This document shows positions 10,773-20,700 of a stretch of 64,000 nucleotides of DNA, in pieces. Position 1 is the first letter of the stretch, and the number at the start of each line of letters is the position of its first letter. The position numbers were made by a program, and so were the translations under genes. This stretch comes from Trichaptum fuscoviolaceum (taxonomy: Eukaryota > Basidiomycota > Agaricomycetes > Hymenochaetales > Trichaptaceae): positions 1,667,317 through 1,731,316 of the forward strand of contig CAJSYZ010000012.1 in assembly GCA_910574455.1 (NCBI GenBank), read 5' to 3'. The notes beneath the pieces were generated by a model. The model had not been told where the DNA came from and made no database searches. It saw nothing but the letters and a program-made list of their open reading frames with translations.

Positions 10773-13700
10773 TCAAAGATCAAGAGGAGGGTCTGAAACG
10801 TGACCATTAAAATCATAAAGATCCGGGTCCGTGTCCTGAGTGCGTGGTCCAAGGGCGCGCCGTACGTACACACGAAGGGTCGTCAGGTCCATGTCCTGGT
10901 CGGTTGGGAGTCCATCTAGCTCCATCATCGCGAATGCAAGGCGGATGGCAGCTGAGGTGCGCTGAGTGGGGCGGTCGAGATGCCTAGTGAACTTAAGCCA
11001 CTTGCGAATCACGTCGATAAGGGGTTCATCTGCCCACTCTGTATGGTGGGCTGGGAGTGGGGTGCCTTTCGGCCAGACCTTTCCAATCCAAGGGCGGAAT
11101 GTCTCGCAACCACCGAGTATGTGGGCGGCGGTCTGGGCGGGCCAAGGGGGATGATTGTGCCAACGACAGTAGGTGATCAGGCCATTTCTGCGCCTATATT
11201 CTGGGCTCATGCGCATCCAGTACGCCCCAAAGGGGCCAGCGCAGCAGAGGACTTGAGCAACTGCTGAAATCTCAGCGCGGGGGTAGGTGTCCGACATCTC
11301 CATGAGTGCGCGCGGACGACGTTTTGGTGGGCCTGTGATTGCCAAGTACTTGTCGGCAGTGGAGGCAGTGGCGTGGGCGAGGTGGTCCTCCCATTGCTTC
11401 TGGGCGTTGAGGGTGTTCTGCTCGCGGAGGGCGGATATCGAAGGCAGGGAAGATGAGGGTGGCAGTTCTGTGGCTTTCTTTGCCTCTTCATCAGCCCACT
11501 CGTTTCCTGGGACGCCTGAGTGACCCGGGCACCAGTGAAACTCGATTTTGAGGTTGGGGTGGATGTCCAGCAGGTTGGTGATGCCTGCTTTCCAAGCGAG
11601 TAGTAAGTGGGTGCCAGGTGCTGATGGCCAGTCGCGGACAAGGCGGAGGGCGGTTAGCGAGTCTGACATGAAGACAATGGACTCCACTTCCAGGAGGTGG
11701 CGGCCGAAGTGAGAGGCAGCCCAAGCTGGAGCAGACGCAAGGGAGAAGATCTCAGCGTCAGTGGCAGTGGCGATTTTGGGGGAAGCGCAGTGTCTGAAGC
11801 CCAAGCGATGTTGACCGCGCATGGCGACAATAGCTGAGCCAGACTTGTGCTCGAGTCTGGAGCCGTCCGTGAAGATCTGGACGGAGGATGTGGTGCACAG
11901 AGAGTTGGCAGATGAGACAAACGCCTGGCGAGTGTCAGTGTCAACGGGACCGGCAGGGATGGCAAATTTGAGGCGTCCTCCAGCAAAGGCAAGTGGATCC
12001 TCCCAGGGAGAGTGTGTGTACGCAGGGACCTGTTGGGCAATCGGGACACGGTCGGCAAGCGAAGAAGAATACAGGCGTGGTTTTTGTGCTGCAGGAATAG
12101 CACGTCTACCTACAGAATGAGGAGTGCGCCAAAGGCGAAGAGCATGATTAGTTTTAAGATAATTGAAATAAAACTGAAACGGGGGCATTGAGCAAAGGTA
12201 ATTGGTGCTTAGCGGTGAAGCGCCTCGGTAAACACCAAGGATCCACCTGCAAGCGGTGTTCTGGACACCCTGTAGACGAGCCACAAGGGTCTTCTGGCGG
12301 GTGCCAGTGTACCAAACCGGCGCAGCCCATGCGAGGACTGTTCTGACGCAGGCTGAGTAGAGCTGGCGAAGGTTGAGGGCGGACATGCCTCGCTCTGTGT
12401 TGGCGAGCAGGCGAATGGCGGCGAGTGTTGAGAGGCCCTTGGAGCGCATGCGCTCAACATGGGGTTTGAAAGACAAGGCCGGGTCCCACCAGATCCCCAA
12501 CCACCGAAGTGGGATGGAGGGCTTAATGAGAGTGTCCTCGTCGAGTTGGACGCCCCGGGAGTCCCAGCCGCGATATCTGTGGCGACGCCCAGGGGGGTGG
12601 AAATGGAGGAGCTCGGTCTTCGCGGTCTCGATGTTGAGATTGATGTCGTTGAAGAGCGAGTTGAGGTGGTGATAAGCGCCTACTAAGTTCCTGCAGTTGG
12701 CGGTGACTGATGAGCCAGTGATGGCAATCATGTGGTCGTCGACGTATGCTAGGAGCTCGCAGTCAGGGTGGCGGAACCGCTGAATCGCAATTGCTGCAAA
12801 AAGAGTGGAGAGAATGGGTGAGACAGGGGAGCCCTGAGGCGTCCCAAAGTCCGGTTTGCGGACGCTAGGGAGTGTGGTGCCATCAAAAGAGATAGCAGCC
12901 TCCCGCCCGGTCATGAAAGAAAGGCACCAATCCGCCATGTCTGGCGAACAGCCTAACTCCAAGAGCCGGTGGTGGAGGTGTTGTGGATGGACCGAGTCAA
13001 AGAAGCCTTGTATGTCCACCGCTAGGACAGAACACACTTTGTCTTCCGACTGGGCTTTCTCCACAATCTGTAAAAGGCGTTGGGCGGCATCATAGACAGA
13101 GTGTCCTTGACGACCGCCATACTGGTTTGGGGGAAGCCAGTTCTGGGTGTTAGCCAGAAACTGGAGACGGTTAGCAAGAATCTTCTCAAGGAGTTTCCCT
13201 AAGGTCTCCTCAAGAGTAATCGGTCTGTAAGACCGAGGAGAGAATTGGTCCTTCTTGTTTGGCTTCCTGAGCATTACTACCTTTGTTATCCGCCAGCACG
13301 CTGGGTGATGGCCCAAGCGCAGACAGTCGTTGAACAAAGATAGCACCTCTTTAGCGAAGGATCCAATCACCCATTTGAGGGGACGGTATCCGACGCCCGA
13401 GGGGCCAGGAGCAGACAAGTTGGAGGTGCCGGCCAGGGCGTCCATAAGCTCTTTCATGAGTATGGGAGGCGCCGCTGCAGAAGGTGGGGGCAGCGGGCGC
13501 AAGCCCGCTGCTGGAAGTGGTGGGGGAGGGGGAAAGTAGGTAGAATGGAACAACTCAGCTTTCTCCTGCTCAGTAGTGGTGAAGGTGCCGTCTGGTTTCC
13601 TCAGCGAAGGCACAGGTGTAGGGCGGATGCCGAGGCCACGCTTGGCCCAGCTCCAGATGTTGGTGGAATTGGCGTCTTTCACCTGTTCTGCATAGAACAC

Positions 13701-14780
13701 GCGACGCGCTGCTCTGGTAGTGGCTTTGAAGGCGCGTTTAGCAGCGGCGCGCAAACGGGCGGTAGGGGCGTCCTTAATTGCCGCGAGTGAGGATGAGCAC
13801 TCAGGGGACCACCATGGGACCTCTGTCTTGGAGCGCTTTCTGGGTTTAGTCATTGACTCCATCGCCGACACCATTGCAGATTGAATGGCTTTGGCTTTGG
13901 CATCTAGTTCAGCCTTGTCTGACGCAGGAAGCGCAAACGCCTCATGCAGCAAGGGAAAGGCAGTAGCACACCACGCCTCTCTGTCATCATTAGACAGTCT
14001 GGGGGGCCGTGGAAGGTGGACGAATGGTCCAACTGGCACCTCCCATGTGAGTAGGGTGTGGTCTGAGAGAGCGGAGTGGGAGCTGGTGAATGTGTCCATC
14101 ACCTGCTCTGGTGGGATGTTGGGCGCAGTCCAGACCATATCGATCGGACAACGCGGCCCATCTTTACCCGGACGAGTGTCCACATCTGGGTGATGGGCAG
14201 GCTCATGTCCATGCTCTCGGAAGAAGTCATCCAAGGGTTGCCCCCTGTTTGACTCGGCATTGGAACATGGCAACTCTGACCAGGAACGGTGCCGGCGATT
14301 GAAGTCGCCAGCGATCGTTAGGGAAGCGGCTATTGCCGGGGTGAGACTGAAGAGAAACGACTCACCTGGGTAAGTGGGGGTTGGGGCTATCCTACCTGGC
14401 GCCTGCTGGCCATAGTAATTGCAGAGGCGGACAGTGTGGGTAGAGCGAACCTCAATAGTCAGGACGTCAGTGCCATGTGACGCTGCACCAACGATAGACC
14501 ATGAGTGTGTTGGGAGGGACCGTGAAACGTAAGTAACCACTCGCGGACGGGTGGCCGGTGGGAGGCAGGGGACGTAACCTGGAATAGAGGGGACATTGAA
14601 GACGTCATCTCCATCTGGGTTAGTCAATGAGGGTTGGGTACCGATCTTGTACCAGGGCGGTTCCTGGATAAGCAATAGGTGTGGGGGACGGGGATTGTTA
14701 GCAAGAAGAGGAAAAAGAGAATGAATTGCTGCTAATGAGTGGGCAGTATTCCACTGAAGGACACGGAGTGTGTCAATCAT
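10773..14780 (-). CDS. LINE-A ORF2: endonuclease-RT-RNase H polyprotein, intact
   Basis: This is an uninterrupted 1335-residue ORF2. The N-terminal APE-like endonuclease (about 1-240) nicks target DNA and shows IQEPPW, GDFNRRH and SDH motifs. The reverse transcriptase (about 450-760) has AVDIQGFFDSV, GTPQGSPVSPILS and AYVDD. RNase H (about 965-1095) has FTDGS, TDAEIF, SDSLT and GHSGVPGNEWAD. A Cys/His cluster (CRWHNHPPW...H...C) lies near 1205. The start ATG overlaps the ORF1 stop in an ATGA arrangement (14777-14780). RNase H plus this domain order is typical of the fungal Tad1/I group. With ORF1 of this copy frameshifted, activity would need ORF1 in trans. Confidence 0.95.
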   Translation of the reverse strand: MIDTLRVLQWNTAHSLAAIHSLFPLLANNPRPPHLLLIQEPPWYKIGTQPSLTNPDGDDVFNVPSIPGYVPCLPPATRPRVVTYVSRSLPTHSWSIVGAASHGTDVLTIEVRSTHTVRLCNYYGQQAPGRIAPTPTYPGESFLFSLTPAIAASLTIAGDFNRRHRSWSELPCSNAESNRGQPLDDFFREHGHEPAHHPDVDTRPGKDGPRCPIDMVWTAPNIPPEQVMDTFTSSHSALSDHTLLTWEVPVGPFVHLPRPPRLSNDDREAWCATAFPLLHEAFALPASDKAELDAKAKAIQSAMVSAMESMTKPRKRSKTEVPWWSPECSSSLAAIKDAPTARLRAAAKRAFKATTRAARRVFYAEQVKDANSTNIWSWAKRGLGIRPTPVPSLRKPDGTFTTTEQEKAELFHSTYFPPPPPLPAAGLRPLPPPSAAAPPILMKELMDALAGTSNLSAPGPSGVGYRPLKWVIGSFAKEVLSLFNDCLRLGHHPACWRITKVVMLRKPNKKDQFSPRSYRPITLEETLGKLLEKILANRLQFLANTQNWLPPNQYGGRQGHSVYDAAQRLLQIVEKAQSEDKVCSVLAVDIQGFFDSVHPQHLHHRLLELGCSPDMADWCLSFMTGREAAISFDGTTLPSVRKPDFGTPQGSPVSPILSTLFAAIAIQRFRHPDCELLAYVDDHMIAITGSSVTANCRNLVGAYHHLNSLFNDINLNIETAKTELLHFHPPGRRHRYRGWDSRGVQLDEDTLIKPSIPLRWLGIWWDPALSFKPHVERMRSKGLSTLAAIRLLANTERGMSALNLRQLYSACVRTVLAWAAPVWYTGTRQKTLVARLQGVQNTACRWILGVYRGASPLSTNYLCSMPPFQFYFNYLKTNHALRLWRTPHSVGRRAIPAAQKPRLYSSSLADRVPIAQQVPAYTHSPWEDPLAFAGGRLKFAIPAGPVDTDTRQAFVSSANSLCTTSSVQIFTDGSRLEHKSGSAIVAMRGQHRLGFRHCASPKIATATDAEIFSLASAPAWAASHFGRHLLEVESIVFMSDSLTALRLVRDWPSAPGTHLLLAWKAGITNLLDIHPNLKIEFHWCPGHSGVPGNEWADEEAKKATELPPSSSLPSISALREQNTLNAQKQWEDHLAHATASTADKYLAITGPPKRRPRALMEMSDTYPRAEISAVAQVLCCAGPFGAYWMRMSPEYRRRNGLITYCRWHNHPPWPAQTAAHILGGCETFRPWIGKVWPKGTPLPAHHTEWADEPLIDVIRKWLKFTRHLDRPTQRTSAAIRLAFAMMELDGLPTDQDMDLTTLRVYVRRALGPRTQDTDPDLYDFNGHVSDPPLDL

Positions 14781-16739
14781 TCTCCTTGCTCCATAGTGTC
14801 ATCGGGCGAATCAGAGTCTGAATCGGACTCATCATCGTTTGGTGAAGGGCCATACTTACGCCTCTGAGGGCACTTCACAGATGTGGATCTATGAGGGCCC
14901 TGACAGTTAGCGCAGAGACGGGGGTGGGAGCATGGGGTGCCAGCTGGGACAGCTTCCTGAGCGCAGGTTGGGCACTTCGAGCGGTGATATTTAGTGGCAT
15001 GCGGGCCAGCGCAATACGCACATGTGATAGGGGCCTTACAGCCCCTGCTGGAATGACCAAGCGCCTGGCATCTGTCGCATTGAGAGAAGCCTGGGCGCAT
15101 TGGTGGTATGGATAAGCGGAGCCGGATTCCGAAGAGCCACACGGTCGGCTTTTTGAGGAGCTTCTCGCGTATTTCTCCTTTCTCTCTGTCTGCAAAGGTG
15201 AAAATAACCGGGCAAATCTCGAGTTTCTCTTTCTCGAGTGCATCCGATTGTGCTGTGTAGTGGGGGGGGACAATGTACTGGAGGTCGCTAAGAATGGGGT
15301 TGCTGTTAAACTCGGCCAGCAGATCCTCCTGAGTGTACGTCGTCCGCTGACCCTTGGGAAGAGTAGTGTCCCTAGTAGGGACCATGGAAATCCTAAGGGT
15401 GGACCGCGGACGGACCCGGGTTGCAGTGAGTACCGGTGGCACTTGCATGGTACCCGTGTAGCAAATGGGAGCCAAGTGAGCACACAGGGCACCCGCATGG
15501 CTATCAAGAGCGCTTTCGACCGCCATGCCCTCAGTAGAGCCTGGACGGTTAGTGAACGTGCATACGATACGGCCTTTAGTGTTGAAAACCGCAGACCGTA
15601 CCAGCAGACGCTTTGTGGTGGGCAGCTCAGCAAAGAAATTACGTACCGCTGTAGTAAGGGCGGCACCAGACTTGCGCTTAGCTGCTGGGATGTAGGGATT
15701 AGCTGTAAACACCAAGGTCGGCTCCTTGGCATACATCTTGGGTGGCGGGGGTGTGGAACGTCCTGAGGAGGGCGCCTTCTTGGGAGTGGTCCTGCCCGTG
15801 GCCTTGGAGGCTGGGGTGGTAGTGGCAGGGGGTGCTGGGGCAGCGGCCGCTGCCACCTGAGCGTAGGTGAGTGGTACTGGGGCCGGGGCTACCTGGGGGG
15901 GTGGCGGCGGGTTGATGCGAGGGGGGCGAGGTGGAGGCCGGTCGAGTAGAGTCTGCACCTGTCTGGAGAGGGTACCAACATCGCTGTTCAACTTAGTGAT
16001 GCCTGCATTCTGCTTCTGCACAACGCGGACTTCCTTGATCAGCTGTCCAAGAGCCTTGTTCATAGTGGCCATGCTCTTGCTAGATGCTGGTTCGTCGTCT
16101 GGGGTGGGGGGGGGTACAAAATGGTGGGGGGAGTGGGACGCCGGTTTCGGCGTGGTGTTGTTGGAAGGCAGCTGCCGCAAGGTCAGCATACTCTTTGACA
16201 TTGGGGTTAGCATCCTTCCCATCCACAAGTGTCGACAGCATTGTGTAGGTTGCTGCATACAGTCCACCTAGTGTGCTGGCGTTCAACATCATTCGCTCGT
16301 GGGGGGTCTTGCTCAGGTCAGCGAAGTTGGCCGTGAGCTTGTCAGAGAGGGTGTCCCAGAGATGGTACATGCCATGTATTAGTGCCATCTCATGTTCCGG
16401 AATGGAATCAGTGGGGGGAGCAGGGCGCCCCGGTAGTGGGGACAGGACGGAGGCCGTACGCTTCTCACCCGCGCGCGGTGTTGCCGGGAAGGCCAACGGC
16501 ATATCAGCATCAGAGCTAGGTGGGAGTGGTGAGGAGGGTGGTAGTACATCGAGTTCCCTTTGTCTGAGCTGTACAGGCGAGCCCAGAGCCGAGGGGACGG
16601 GGGTGGCGGTCGATGTCGTTGCCGGGGCAACAACGGTGACGGAGGGTGGTTGGCCAGTGGCGGCGGCAGCAGCAGACGCTGATGACCGACCAGGTTTGGC
16701 CGCGATAGACGGTTTCTTAGATGTGTGGCTGTCTGCCAT
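14777..16739 (-). pseudogene. LINE-A ORF1 with one-base frameshift
   Basis: The frame opens at the ATG at 16737-16739 (MADSHTSKK) and is identical in layout to the intact ORF1 at 24330-26291. A run of four A/T at 16118-16121 replaces three and shifts the frame after PPPF, about 205 codons in. The total of 1963 nt is exactly one more than the intact 1962. Downstream the original frame is open to the TGA at 14777-14779 and encodes the coiled coil, basic region, three CCHC knuckles and an Asp/Ser tail. Confidence 0.92.
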
Positions 16740-16818
16740 GCCTAACCGATGGGAGCGGGGGGGCTCGACCAAATCGGGAAGGTAGTGGTTAGAGGTCAAG
16801 AAGGATGCCTCTGCGATG

Positions 16819-16833
16819 CCCTGACTGCGAGCT
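16819..16833 (+). repeat. Target-site duplication, right copy (LINE-A pair)
   Basis: Exact repeat of 7560-7574. LINE-B ORF2 resumes from here with the codons for CELLAY. Confidence 0.95.
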
Positions 16834-17479
16834 CCTTGCATATGTCAACGACCACTTGATTGTCATTTCTGGCACATCCGTCACCGCCAACTGCAGGAAC
16901 TTAGCAGACGCCTACCACCATCTCAACTCTCTCTTTAACGACATCGGCCTCAAAATCGAAACAGCTAAGACAGAGCTGATCCACTTCCACCCACCCGGAC
17001 GATCCACGGGCTACAACGGCTGGGACACCAAGGGCGTCCGACTCGACCCAGACACACTCATCAAACCCTCCATTCCCCTGCGATGGTTGGGTATCTGGTG
17101 GGACCCCACTCTCTCCTTCAAGCCCCATGTTGAGCGAATGCGCTCCAAGGGCCTCTCAACACTTGCTGCCATTCGCCTCCTTGCCAACACAGAACGCGGC
17201 ATGTCAGCCCTCAACCTTCGCCAGCTTTACTCAGCCTGCGTCAGAACAGTCCTTGCCTGGGCTGCGCCGGTCTGGTACACTGGCATCCGCCAGAAGACCC
17301 TTGTGGCTCGTCTACAGGGTGTTCAAAACACCGCTTGCAGGTGGATCCTTGGTGTATACCGAGGCGCTTCACCGCTAAGCACCAATTTCTTATGTTCTAT
17401 GCCTCCGTTTCAATTTTACTTTAACTATCTTAAAACTAACCATGCTCTTCGCCTTTGGCGCACCCCACATTCAGTAGGT
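16834..17479 (+). pseudogene. Split LINE-B ORF2, piece 2, RT active site YVDD changed to YVND
   Basis: This continues the RT palm and thumb. The active-site box reads AYVND: AAC at 16847-16849 replaces the GAC seen in all other LINE-B copies, removing the first of the two metal-binding Asp residues. The piece carries the WLGIWWDP block and ends at HSVG, where the LINE-B (-) poly(T) begins. In its unbroken state this element would have had an intact frame but probably an inactive polymerase. Confidence 0.92.
17465..17479 (+). repeat. Target-site duplication, left copy (intact LINE-B)
   Basis: The 15-bp CCACATTCAGTAGGT is repeated exactly at 23700-23714. The pair brackets the LINE-B (-) at 17480-23699. 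Confidence 0.95.
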
Positions 17480-17785
17480 TTTTTTTTTTTTTTTTTTTTT
17501 TTGGCTGTATTATTCCTGCAGAGTAGCTACGTACATGACCTATCTACTACAGAGGCGCCCGTCATCAAGTTAAACTAGAAACTGGGCGGGTGGTGCCCGC
17601 CGCCAAAAACGGCGGTGATGAAGAGTGAGAGCACCGCCTATTAAGGGAGAGAAAAGGAAGAGGAGAAATTGGTATACATGTCACCCCGCCCATGTCAAGG
17701 CGTAGGCGAACCTACACTACACGCGCAGACGGAAGCTTAGAAGAGAAACGGTGGGCTGCTGAGCGAAATACATAGTAAATAGCAA

Positions 17786-20700
17786 TCAGAGATCGTGAGG
17801 TAAGTCTGGAAGTTGACCATCAAAATCATAAAGATCCGGGTCCGCGTCCTGGGTCCTGGGTCCAAGGGCTCGCCTAACGTACACACGAAGGGTTGTCAGG
17901 TCCATGTCCTGGTCGGTTGGGAGGCCATCTAGCTCCATCATCGCAAATGCAAGGCGGATAGCAGCTGAGGTGCGCTCTGAGGGTCTGGTGAGATGGCCAG
18001 TGGCTTTGAGCCACTTGCGAATCACATCGATGAGGGGTTCATCTGCCCACTCTGTGTGGTGAGCTGGTAATGGGGCGTCGTCTGGCCAAACCTTCACAAT
18101 CCAGGTGCGGAATGTTTCGCACCCACCTAGTATGTGAGCGGCGGTTTGGGCTGGCCAGGGGGGGTGGTTGTGCCAACGGCAGTAGGTGATCAGACCATGT
18201 TTGTGCCGGTATTCAGCGCTCATGCGCATCCAGTACGCCCCAAAGGGGCCAGCACAGCAGAGTACCTGAGCTACTGCTGAGATCTCAGAGCGTGGGTGGC
18301 TGTCGGACATGTGCATGAGTGCACAAGGACGACGTGAGGGGGTGCCATTAATTGCAAGGTACTTGTCTGCAGTAGAGGCGATGGCATGGGCGAGGTGGTC
18401 CTCCCACTGTTTCTGCGCAGTAAGAGTGTTCAGCTCGCGGAGGGCGGAAATCGATGGCAGTGAGCGTGAGGGTGGCAGTTCGGTTGCCTTCTTTGCTTCA
18501 GCATCTGCCCATTCGTTGCCTGGGACGCCTGAGTGGCCAGGGCACCAGTGAAACATGATTTTGAGGGTGGGGTGGAGGTTGAGCAGGTTAGTGATACCCG
18601 CTTTCCATGACTGGAGTAGGTGGGCACCAGGGGCCGAAGGCCAATCGCGGAACAGGCGAAGGGCGGTGAGCGAATCTGACAAGAAGATGATGGTGTCGAC
18701 ATCCAGAAGATGGCCTTCTAACTGAAGGGCCGCCCATGCTGGTGCAGATGAGAGAGAGAAGATCTCAGCATCTGTGGCGGTTGAGATTTTTGGTGAGGCA
18801 AGGCGCCGGGATGCTAAACGAGTGGTGCCACGCATGGCTACAATTGCAGAGCCCGCTCCATGCTCAAGGCGAGAGCCGTCCGTAAAGATTTGGACGGATG
18901 AGTTGGTGCAGATGGTGTTGGCAGACGCAACAAATGACTTGCGGATGTCACTGTCTACCTGGCCAGCAGGGATGGCAAATGAGAGTCGCCCTTCAGCAAA
19001 AGCAAGTGGGTCCTCCCAGGGGTGGTGTGTGTACGCAGGGACCTGTTGGACGCTGGGAACGCGGTCGGAGAGCGAAGAAGAGTACAGGCGGGGTTTTTGT
19101 GCTGCAGGAATAGCACGTCTACCTACTGAATGTGGAGTGCGCCAAAGGCGAAGAGCATGGTTAGTTTTAAGATAGTTAAAGTAAAATTGAAACGGAGGCA
19201 TAGAACATAAGAAGTTGGTGCTTAGCGGTGAAGCGCCTCGGTATACACCAAGGATCCACCTGCAAGCAGTGTTTTGAACACCCTGTAGACGAGCCACAAG
19301 GGTCTTCTGGCGGATGCCAGTGTACCAGACCGGCGCAGCCCAGGCAAGGACTGTTCTGACGCAGGCTGAGTAAAGCTGGCGAAGGTTGAGGGCTGACATG
19401 CCGCGTTCTGTGTTGGCAAGGAGGCGAATGGCAGCAAGTGTTGAGAGGCCCTTGGAGCGCATTCGCTCAACATGGGGCTTGAAGGAGAGAGTGGGGTCCC
19501 ACCAGATACCCAACCATCGCAGGGGAATGGAGGGTTTGATGAGTGTGTCTGGGTCGAGTCGGACGCCCTTGGTGTCCCAGCCGTTGTAGCCCGTGGATCG
19601 TCCGGGTGGGTGGAAGTGGATCAGCTCTGTCTTAGCTGTTTCGATTTTGAGGCCGATGTCGTTAAAGAGAGAGTTGAGATGGTGGTAGGCGTCTGCTAAG
19701 TTCCTGCAGTTGGCGGTGACGGATGTGCCAGAAATGACAATCAAGTGGTCGTCGACGTATGCAAGGAGCTCGCAGTCAGGGTGTTGGAACCGCTTGATGG
19801 CAATAGCTGCAAAAAGGGTAGAGAGGATGGGTGAGACAGGTGAGCCCTGAGGCGTCCCAAAGTCCGGTTTGTGGACACTAGGGAGGGTGGTGCCATCGAA
19901 GGAAATGGCAGCCTGCCGACCAGTCATGAAGGAGAGGCACCAGTCCGCCATGTCTGGCGAACAGCCCAACTCCAAGAGACGGCGGTGTAGGTGTTGTGGG
20001 TGCACCGAATCAAAGAAACCCTGTATGTCCACCGCTAGGGCAGAACACACCAGGCCCTCCGACTGGGCTTTCTCCACAATCTGTAAAAGGTGCTGGGCAG
20101 CATCGTAGACAGAGTGTCCTTGACGCCCCCCATACTGGGTGGGTGGCAGCCAGTTCTTGGTGTTGGCCAAGTACTGGAGCCGGTTAGCAATAATCTTCTC
20201 AAGGAGTTTCCCTAAGGTCTCCTCAAGAGTAATGGGTCGGTATGAACGCGGCGAGAATGGATCCTTCTTGTTTGGCTTCCTGAGCATTACTACCTTTGTT
20301 ATCCGCCAGCACGCTGGGTGGTGGCCCAAGCGAAGACAGTCGTTGAACAAAGTTAGCACCTCTTTAGCATAGGACGCTATCACCCACTTAAGGGGACGGT
20401 ATCCAACGCCCGAGGGGCCAGGGGCCGACAAGTTGGAAGTGCCGGCCAGTGCGTCCATAAGCTCTTTCATGAGTATTGGAGGCGCACTGGGGGAAGGAGG
20501 AGGCAGCGGGCCTTGGCCCGCTGCTGAAAGTGGTGGAGGAGGGGGAAAATATGTTGAGTGGAACAACTCACCTTTCTCCCGCTCTGTACTGGTGAAGGTG
20601 CCATCTGCCTTGCGCAATGAGGGTACTGGAGTGGGGCGGACACCCAGGCCACGCTTGGCCCAGTTCCAGATGTTGGTGGAGTTAGCCTCCTGCACCTGCT

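Larger units (their letters stand above)
10411..16818 (-). mobile_element. LINE-A (-), full-length, 5' member of the pair
   Basis: This copy has the conserved LINE 5' leader (TTGACCTCT..CCACTACCTTCC), ORF1, ORF2, 3' UTR and poly(A) (poly(T) at 10411-10435). The 5' end shows 12 additional bases (CATCGCAGAGGC) beyond the 5' ends of the copies at 24262 and 33963; these may be true 5' sequence or untemplated additions. ORF2 is intact and ORF1 has one frameshift. The right TSD at 16819-16833 directly follows. Confidence 0.95.

Noticed and set aside
18774..19175. Long antisense frames inside LINE ORF2 (133-172 codons, seen in every copy)
   Set aside because: They mirror the high-GC coding strand, recur wherever ORF2 is present and have no independent signals.
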